Assembly (NCBI GenBank): GCA_016215105.1
Contig: JACRLJ010000141.1
Location: 1 to 36,845 of the forward strand
Length of the DNA: 36,845 bases
From: Candidatus Hydrogenedentota bacterium
GTDB taxonomy: Bacteria; Hydrogenedentota; Hydrogenedentia; Hydrogenedentales; SLHB01
Reading direction: 5' to 3'
In this document: positions 32,970 through 36,845 of the stretch, in pieces
Layout: each line of letters starts with the position of its first letter
Numbering within the stretch: position 1 is the first letter of the stretch
Made by a program: the position numbers and the translations under genes
Notes under the pieces: model-generated
Told to the model about the DNA's origin: nothing
The model's input: the letters and a program-made list of their open reading frames with translations, nothing else
The model's database searches: none

Positions 32970-34240
32970 CTCTCGCGGCCGTCGGCCTTAGCCATCATTC
33001 CTGCCCTATCGAGATCCGCGAGAAGCTGCTCTTCGCCGAGAAGTCCCTGCCTCAGGCGCTGACCCGGTTTCAGAAGCGCGTGCCGGACTCCGGCGTCGTG
33101 ATTCTCAGCACCTGCAACCGAGTCGAAGTCTATGCGAATGCCGCGCTGGGGCCCGATGAATTGCAGGCCGAGATTCGGTCCTTTCTTGCCGAGTGGCACA
33201 ACACTCCGGAAGCGGTCTTTACGCCTCACCTCTATCAGCACGCCGACAAGCAGGCCATTGGGCATCTCTTCCGCGTTGCGTCAAGTTTGGACAGCCTCGT
33301 GGTGGGTGAGGGGCAGATATTGGGCCAGGTTCACGATGCGTTCCTGCTGTCTCAGACGGAACAAGCTACCGACAAGATCATCAGCGCCCTGTTTCAGAAG
33401 GCGTTTACCGTCGCCAAGAATGTGCGCACGAAGACGAACATCAGCGCCGGCAAAGTGTCCATCAGCTCGGTTGCCGTCGATTTGGCGGTGTCCATTTTCA
33501 CCGATCTTGCTGACAAGACGGTGATGGTGATCGGCTCCGGCGAAATGGGGGAGCTGACCCTGAAGAGCCTGGTGTCGCACGGTGTTGGCCAGGTCCTGGT
33601 CGTCAACCGCAGTCCGGAGCGCGCCAAGGAAGTGGCCGCGGAGTACCGCGGCGAGCCGGTGCTCTTCGAGGGGCTGAAGGCCAACCTCCATCGCGCCGAT
33701 ATCGTCATCAGTTCCACGGCCGCGCCGGATTTCATCCTCGACGCGAGCGACTTTCAACACGCGCTCAAGTCGCGCGCGAAACGGCCCATGTTCGCGATCG
33801 ACATCGCGATGCCGCGCGACATCGATCCGGCGGCCAACGAATTGGATAACGTGTATCTCTACGACGTTGATGGTCTCCAGGAAGTCGCCAACGCCAACCT
33901 TGAGGCGCGCCGGGCCGAGGTCGCGCGGTGCATGGAGATCGTCGAAGATGGCGTCGAGCAATTTCATCACTGGATGCAGGGCCTGGTGGCCGAGCCGACC
34001 ATCGTCTCGATGTCGCAGGAACTCAACAGTATCCGCGAACGGGAACTGCAAAAGACTCTCTCCGCACTGCCCGACCTGACGGAAAAGCAAGCGGAGGAAG
34101 TTGCCTATCTGTCCAGACGTATCGTGAACGCAATCCTGCAGCGACCGATGTCTCAACTGAAGCATGAGGTTACCCACCACGATCCGCATGCCGTCCTGCA
34201 TCTGGTCAAACGCCTATTCGGCTTGAAAGAATCTCCGTGA
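32966..34240 (+). CDS. hemA: Glutamyl-tRNA reductase
   Basis: This 424-residue enzyme uses NADPH to reduce glutamyl-tRNA(Glu) to glutamate-1-semialdehyde, the first committed step of C5 tetrapyrrole synthesis. Visible motifs are the start VGLSHHSCPIEIREKL, the catalytic Cys50 in STCNRVEVY, the substrate loop VVGEGQILGQVHDAF, the NADPH Rossmann motif VMVIGSGEMGELTLKSL, and the C-terminal dimerisation helices (about 320-424) ending HLVKRLFGL. The length is normal and no key residue is missing. The N-terminal residues TLAAVG are short, so heme-dependent proteolysis signals of the enteric type are not evident. It overlaps hemX by ATGA and hemC by GTGA, so all three are translated from one message. 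Confidence 0.98.
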   Translation: MTLAAVGLSHHSCPIEIREKLLFAEKSLPQALTRFQKRVPDSGVVILSTCNRVEVYANAALGPDELQAEIRSFLAEWHNTPEAVFTPHLYQHADKQAIGHLFRVASSLDSLVVGEGQILGQVHDAFLLSQTEQATDKIISALFQKAFTVAKNVRTKTNISAGKVSISSVAVDLAVSIFTDLADKTVMVIGSGEMGELTLKSLVSHGVGQVLVVNRSPERAKEVAAEYRGEPVLFEGLKANLHRADIVISSTAAPDFILDASDFQHALKSRAKRPMFAIDIAMPRDIDPAANELDNVYLYDVDGLQEVANANLEARRAEVARCMEIVEDGVEQFHHWMQGLVAEPTIVSMSQELNSIRERELQKTLSALPDLTEKQAEEVAYLSRRIVNAILQRPMSQLKHEVTHHDPHAVLHLVKRLFGLKESP

Positions 34241-35157
34241 AATCTTCGCTCATCATCGGATCGCGAGGCAGCCGCCTCGCATTGACCCAATCCAACCATA
34301 TCGCGGACCGGCTTCGGGCCTTGCTTCCCGGCTTCGACATCCGCATCGAGATCATCACGACCACTGGCGATCGCATTCTTGACGCGCCGCTGGCCAAGAT
34401 TGGCGGCAAGGGGCTCTTCACCAAGGAGCTTGAGACCGCGCTCTTGGAGAAGCGCGTTGACCTCGCCGTTCACAGCCTCAAGGACTTGCCTACGGAAGTG
34501 CCCGAGGGCTTGGCCATCGCCGCCATCCCAGTCCGCGAGAATCCCGCCGACGTGTTTGTCAGCGCGCGGTACGCGTCGCTCGACGCGCTGCCTGATACCG
34601 CCACCATCGGCACATCGAGTCTCCGGCGCTCGGCGCAACTGCTGGCGTACCGTCCGTCGCTCAAGGTAGTGGACTTGCGCGGCAACGTCGATACGCGCCT
34701 CCGCAAAGTCGCCGAAGGCGAGCTTGACGCCGCGGTGCTCGCTTGCGCCGGGATCACGCGGATCGGCCGCGCCGACGCGATTACCCAAGTCTTGCCCGCC
34801 GAAATCATGATTTCTGCGCCCGGCCAAGGCGCGCTCGGCATCGAAATGCGGGCTGACGACGCGGAAGGACGGGCGCTCATCGCGCCACTCATCCACACCG
34901 ATACCACCATTGAAGTCACCGCGGAGCGCACGGTTCTCGCCGCGCTCGAAGGCGGATGCCAGGTGCCCATCGGCGCGTTGGCCCGCGTGCGCGGACAGGA
35001 AATGACGCTCAGCGCGTGCGTGTGCAGCTTGGACGGAAAACGCGTACTCAAGACCCGCGTCACCGGCTCCATCACGTCTCCCGTGGACCTGGGCATGCAG
35101 GCCACCGACGACCTCATCGCTCAAGGCGCCAGGGAGATCATGGCGGCCATTCGATGA
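34237..35157 (+). CDS. hemC: Hydroxymethylbilane synthase (porphobilinogen deaminase)
   Basis: This 306-residue cytoplasmic enzyme joins four porphobilinogens into hydroxymethylbilane. Standard motifs are visible: GSRGSRLALTQSNHIADRL near the start, GKGLFTKELETALL, AVHSLKDLPTEVPEG with the catalytic Asp and Lys, GTSSLRRSAQLLAYRP and LRGNVDTRLRK, APGQGALGIE, and Cys241 in LEGGCQVPIGAL, which anchors the dipyrromethane cofactor. The length is typical. Start GTG at 34237 overlaps the hemA stop (GTGA); an ATG lacking a better site is not seen nearby. After its stop a palindromic repeat separates it from the cobA-hemD fusion. No hemB is in the window, so the porphobilinogen synthase gene is elsewhere or further downstream. 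Confidence 0.98.
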   Translation: MKSSLIIGSRGSRLALTQSNHIADRLRALLPGFDIRIEIITTTGDRILDAPLAKIGGKGLFTKELETALLEKRVDLAVHSLKDLPTEVPEGLAIAAIPVRENPADVFVSARYASLDALPDTATIGTSSLRRSAQLLAYRPSLKVVDLRGNVDTRLRKVAEGELDAAVLACAGITRIGRADAITQVLPAEIMISAPGQGALGIEMRADDAEGRALIAPLIHTDTTIEVTAERTVLAALEGGCQVPIGALARVRGQEMTLSACVCSLDGKRVLKTRVTGSITSPVDLGMQATDDLIAQGAREIMAAIR

Positions 35158-35164
35158 ACGCTAA

Positions 35165-35218
35165 GCAAAACGGGGACTGTCCTCGCGAGTCTTCGAGCAG
35201 GGACTGTCCCTGTTTTGC
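35165..35218. repeat. 18-base inverted repeat (REP-like) within the hem operon
   Basis: Arms 35165-35182 and 35201-35218 match as reverse complements in 16 of 18 positions around an 18-base spacer. Each arm contains a smaller near-palindrome, GGGAC-T-GTCC. The sequence resembles GGGACTGTCCC repeats that I recall near REP-associated tyrosine transposase genes, though no transposase is in the window. It lies between hemC and the cobA-hemD gene and could act as an mRNA stabiliser, attenuator or simple insertion. Confidence 0.75.
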
Positions 35219-35269
35219 GGACATGAGCGCCAAACTCTATGCGGTCTTCAGCCCTGTTGGCGGTTACCA

Positions 35270-36781
35270 ATGAGCGTCGCATACGGCAAAGTCTTCCTCG
35301 TCGGCGCGGGCCCCGGCGATCCGGGGCTTATCACCGTGCGCGGACGCGCCTGCCTCGAGCGCGCCGACGTCGTTATCTACGATAACCTCGCCAACGACGC
35401 CCTGCTCGAATACGCGCCCAACGCCGAGCGCATTTTCGCTGGCAAGTCCACCGATCATCACACGCTGTTGCAGGACGAGATCAACGAACTTCTGCTCGAA
35501 CAGGCCCGTAAGGTGGCGCGCGTGGTCCGGCTCAAAGGCGGCGATCCCTTTGTGTTTGGGCGCGGGGGAGAAGAGGCCCTTTTCCTCGCCGAACACGGTA
35601 TCCCCTTCGAAATTGTGCCGGGAGTCACGTCGGGCATTGGCGCGCTTGCCTACGCTGGAATCCCCGTCACCCACCGCGGACTCGCCGGCAGCGTTACGCT
35701 CATCACCGGGCACGAAGACACTCAGCGCCACAAGCCCGCCGTCGATTTGGCGCAACTGGCCGTGCAAGGCACGTTGGTCTTCTATATGGGCGTCAAGAGC
35801 CTATCCCACATCGCCGCCGAACTCATCCGGCTTGGCCGCGCTCCTGAAACGCCTGCCGCGGCCATCGAGTGGGGGACCTTTCCTCGCCAACGCACCATTC
35901 ACGGCCGGCTCGATACAATCCACGAGCTATGCGAGCGCGAGCGCGTTTCGCCCCCGGCGCTGTTCGTCGTCGGCGCGGTCACGGCCCTAAGCGAGACGCT
36001 GAGCTGGTTCGAGAACCGGCCGCTCTACGGCAAACGCATTGCCGTCACCCGCGCGCGCGGACAGGCCAGCGAACTGGTGATCGCGCTACGCGAACTCGGA
36101 GCCGACGTGTTCGAGTTTCCCACGATCGAAATCGAGCGTGTCGAGGCGCCGCCGGACTTCGGCCCCATCGGCGCCTACCACTGGGTTATCCTGACCAGCG
36201 TCAATGGGGTCGACATGCTGTTCGAGCGCCTCGAAACCCTGGGCCTGGACGCTCGCGGCCTCGCCGGCGTCAAACTCTGCGTCATCGGCTCCGCCACGCG
36301 CGAGGCCGTCCAGAAGCGTTTTCTGCGCTGCGATCTCATGCCCGACAAATACGTCGCGGAGTCGTTGCTCGAGGCGCTGGTCGAACGCGAAGGCGCGCTC
36401 GAGGGAAAGCGTTTCCTGCTGCCCCGCGCCGACATCGCCCGCAGCTTCCTCCCGAAAGAACTGCGCGCGCGCGGCGCCGAGGTCACCGAACTCATCGCGT
36501 ACCGCACGGTCAAACCCCAGTCCTCCGAACAACTCGCCGACGCCCTGGTTGCCTACGCGCCCGACTTCGTCACGTTCACCAGTTCCTCGACCGCACGGAA
36601 TTTCTGCGAAATCCTCGGTCCCGCGCGCCTCGCCGCCCTCCAACCCAAAGCCGCTTTCGCCTCCATCGGCCCCATCACCACTCAGACCGCCCAAGACCTC
36701 GGACTAGCCGTCCGCGCCGAAGCCCAGGAACACGACATTCCCGGCTTGGTGCAGGCCATCGTCCGCGCCCTCAGCGCCTAA
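35270..36781 (+). CDS. cobA-hemD: Fused uroporphyrinogen-III C-methyltransferase / uroporphyrinogen-III synthase
   Basis: A 503-residue bifunctional enzyme. Residues about 5-245 are the SUMT (CobA) domain, which makes precorrin-2 from uroporphyrinogen III: VGAGPGDPGLITVRG, the second signature RLKGGDPFVFGRGGEE, and VPGVTSGIGALAYAGIPVTHR are all present. After ENRPLYGKRIAVTRARGQ, residues about 250-503 are the HemD domain that closes and inverts ring D of hydroxymethylbilane, with TSVNGVDMLFERL and FTSSSTARNF matching its usual pieces. Such fusions are common in several phyla. Joined to hemA and hemC, it takes the pathway to the branch point of heme, siroheme and cobalamin. ATG at 35270 has no clear ribosome site; it lies 112 bases after hemC, across the repeat. 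Confidence 0.96.
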   Translation: MSVAYGKVFLVGAGPGDPGLITVRGRACLERADVVIYDNLANDALLEYAPNAERIFAGKSTDHHTLLQDEINELLLEQARKVARVVRLKGGDPFVFGRGGEEALFLAEHGIPFEIVPGVTSGIGALAYAGIPVTHRGLAGSVTLITGHEDTQRHKPAVDLAQLAVQGTLVFYMGVKSLSHIAAELIRLGRAPETPAAAIEWGTFPRQRTIHGRLDTIHELCERERVSPPALFVVGAVTALSETLSWFENRPLYGKRIAVTRARGQASELVIALRELGADVFEFPTIEIERVEAPPDFGPIGAYHWVILTSVNGVDMLFERLETLGLDARGLAGVKLCVIGSATREAVQKRFLRCDLMPDKYVAESLLEALVEREGALEGKRFLLPRADIARSFLPKELRARGAEVTELIAYRTVKPQSSEQLADALVAYAPDFVTFTSSSTARNFCEILGPARLAALQPKAAFASIGPITTQTAQDLGLAVRAEAQEHDIPGLVQAIVRALSA

Positions 36782-36820
36782 GGACGTGGGCGCGCCTCCA
36801 TTTCCATCCTCGCCATATGT

Positions 36821-36837
36821 CCTATAGGACCTATAGG
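36821..36837. repeat. Tandem CCTATAGG palindrome
   Basis: CCTATAGG occurs at 36821-36828 and again at 36830-36837 with one base between (9-base period), in the tail of the window after the cobA-hemD stop. A related, degraded CTATAGG lies at 13886-13925. The array may continue beyond the window. The remaining bases hold no supported gene. Confidence 0.55.
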
Positions 36838-36845
36838 TTCCGTAG

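Noticed and set aside
35223-35273. 16-codon frame (MSAKLYAVFSPVGGYQ) whose stop overlaps the cobA-hemD ATG.
   Set aside because: It lacks a ribosome site and is the tail of a longer out-of-frame run; a leader peptide cannot be supported without more evidence.

Overview
The window reads as a chromosomal segment of a GC-rich, diderm, probably uncultured bacterium. It combines a prepilin-type N-terminal sequence with a terminal H-x10-DG motif, DUF1080 and DUF4838 proteins, a Gfo/Idh/MocA oxidoreductase, a Ser/Thr kinase beside an FHA protein, and a giant secreted FG-GAP/Ig/PKD/dockerin protein. That mix is typical of Planctomycetes, Lentisphaerae and Candidatus Hydrogenedentes genomes; I favour the last, but this is inference from gene content, not from a marker gene.

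Layout. (1) 1-4875: an FHA-GAF signalling protein, cut by the window edge, diverges from a soluble Ser/Thr kinase. An unassigned TIM-barrel-like protein and a fused double methyltransferase with a central zinc ribbon follow. (2) 5052-11909: one minus-strand gene for a 2285-residue exported repeat protein ending in a type I dockerin. (3) 12187-19005: a CPA2 cation/proton antiporter carrying an EIIA-like tail that lacks the phospho-histidine, then a Gfo/Idh/MocA oxidoreductase, an exported CocE/NonD-type hydrolase, a GNAT acetyltransferase and an exported beta-propeller-like protein. (4) 19043-28964: a carbohydrate-related region with an AraC regulator and DUF4838 protein, a prepilin-like protein, two small look-alike lipoproteins, a GH78 alpha-L-rhamnosidase lipoprotein, a STAS protein and a DUF1080 protein. 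No SusC/SusD or dedicated transporter is seen. (5) 29138-31880: an overlapping sensor kinase and PleD-like diguanylate cyclase pair. (6) 32211-36781: a tight tetrapyrrole operon, hemX-like, hemA, hemC and a cobA-hemD fusion, the first three joined by stop/start overlaps.

How the parts fit. The exported hydrolases and binding proteins (GH78, DUF4838, DUF1080, CocE-like, propeller) point to scavenging of complex, rhamnose- or uronate-bearing glycans, probably controlled by the AraC regulator. The giant dockerin protein and the prepilin-like protein are surface or extracellular components. Signalling is rich: STPK/FHA, HK/DGC with c-di-GMP feedback, and STAS. The hem operon takes glutamyl-tRNA to uroporphyrinogen III and precorrin-2, apart from the hemB step, which is not in the window.

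Intergenic spaces carry several unrelated palindromic repeats (15237-15340, 17751-17834, 35165-35218, 36821-36837). They look like REP or MITE elements and are the clearest unexplained non-coding signal. I found no tRNA, rRNA, CRISPR array, IS transposase or phage gene.
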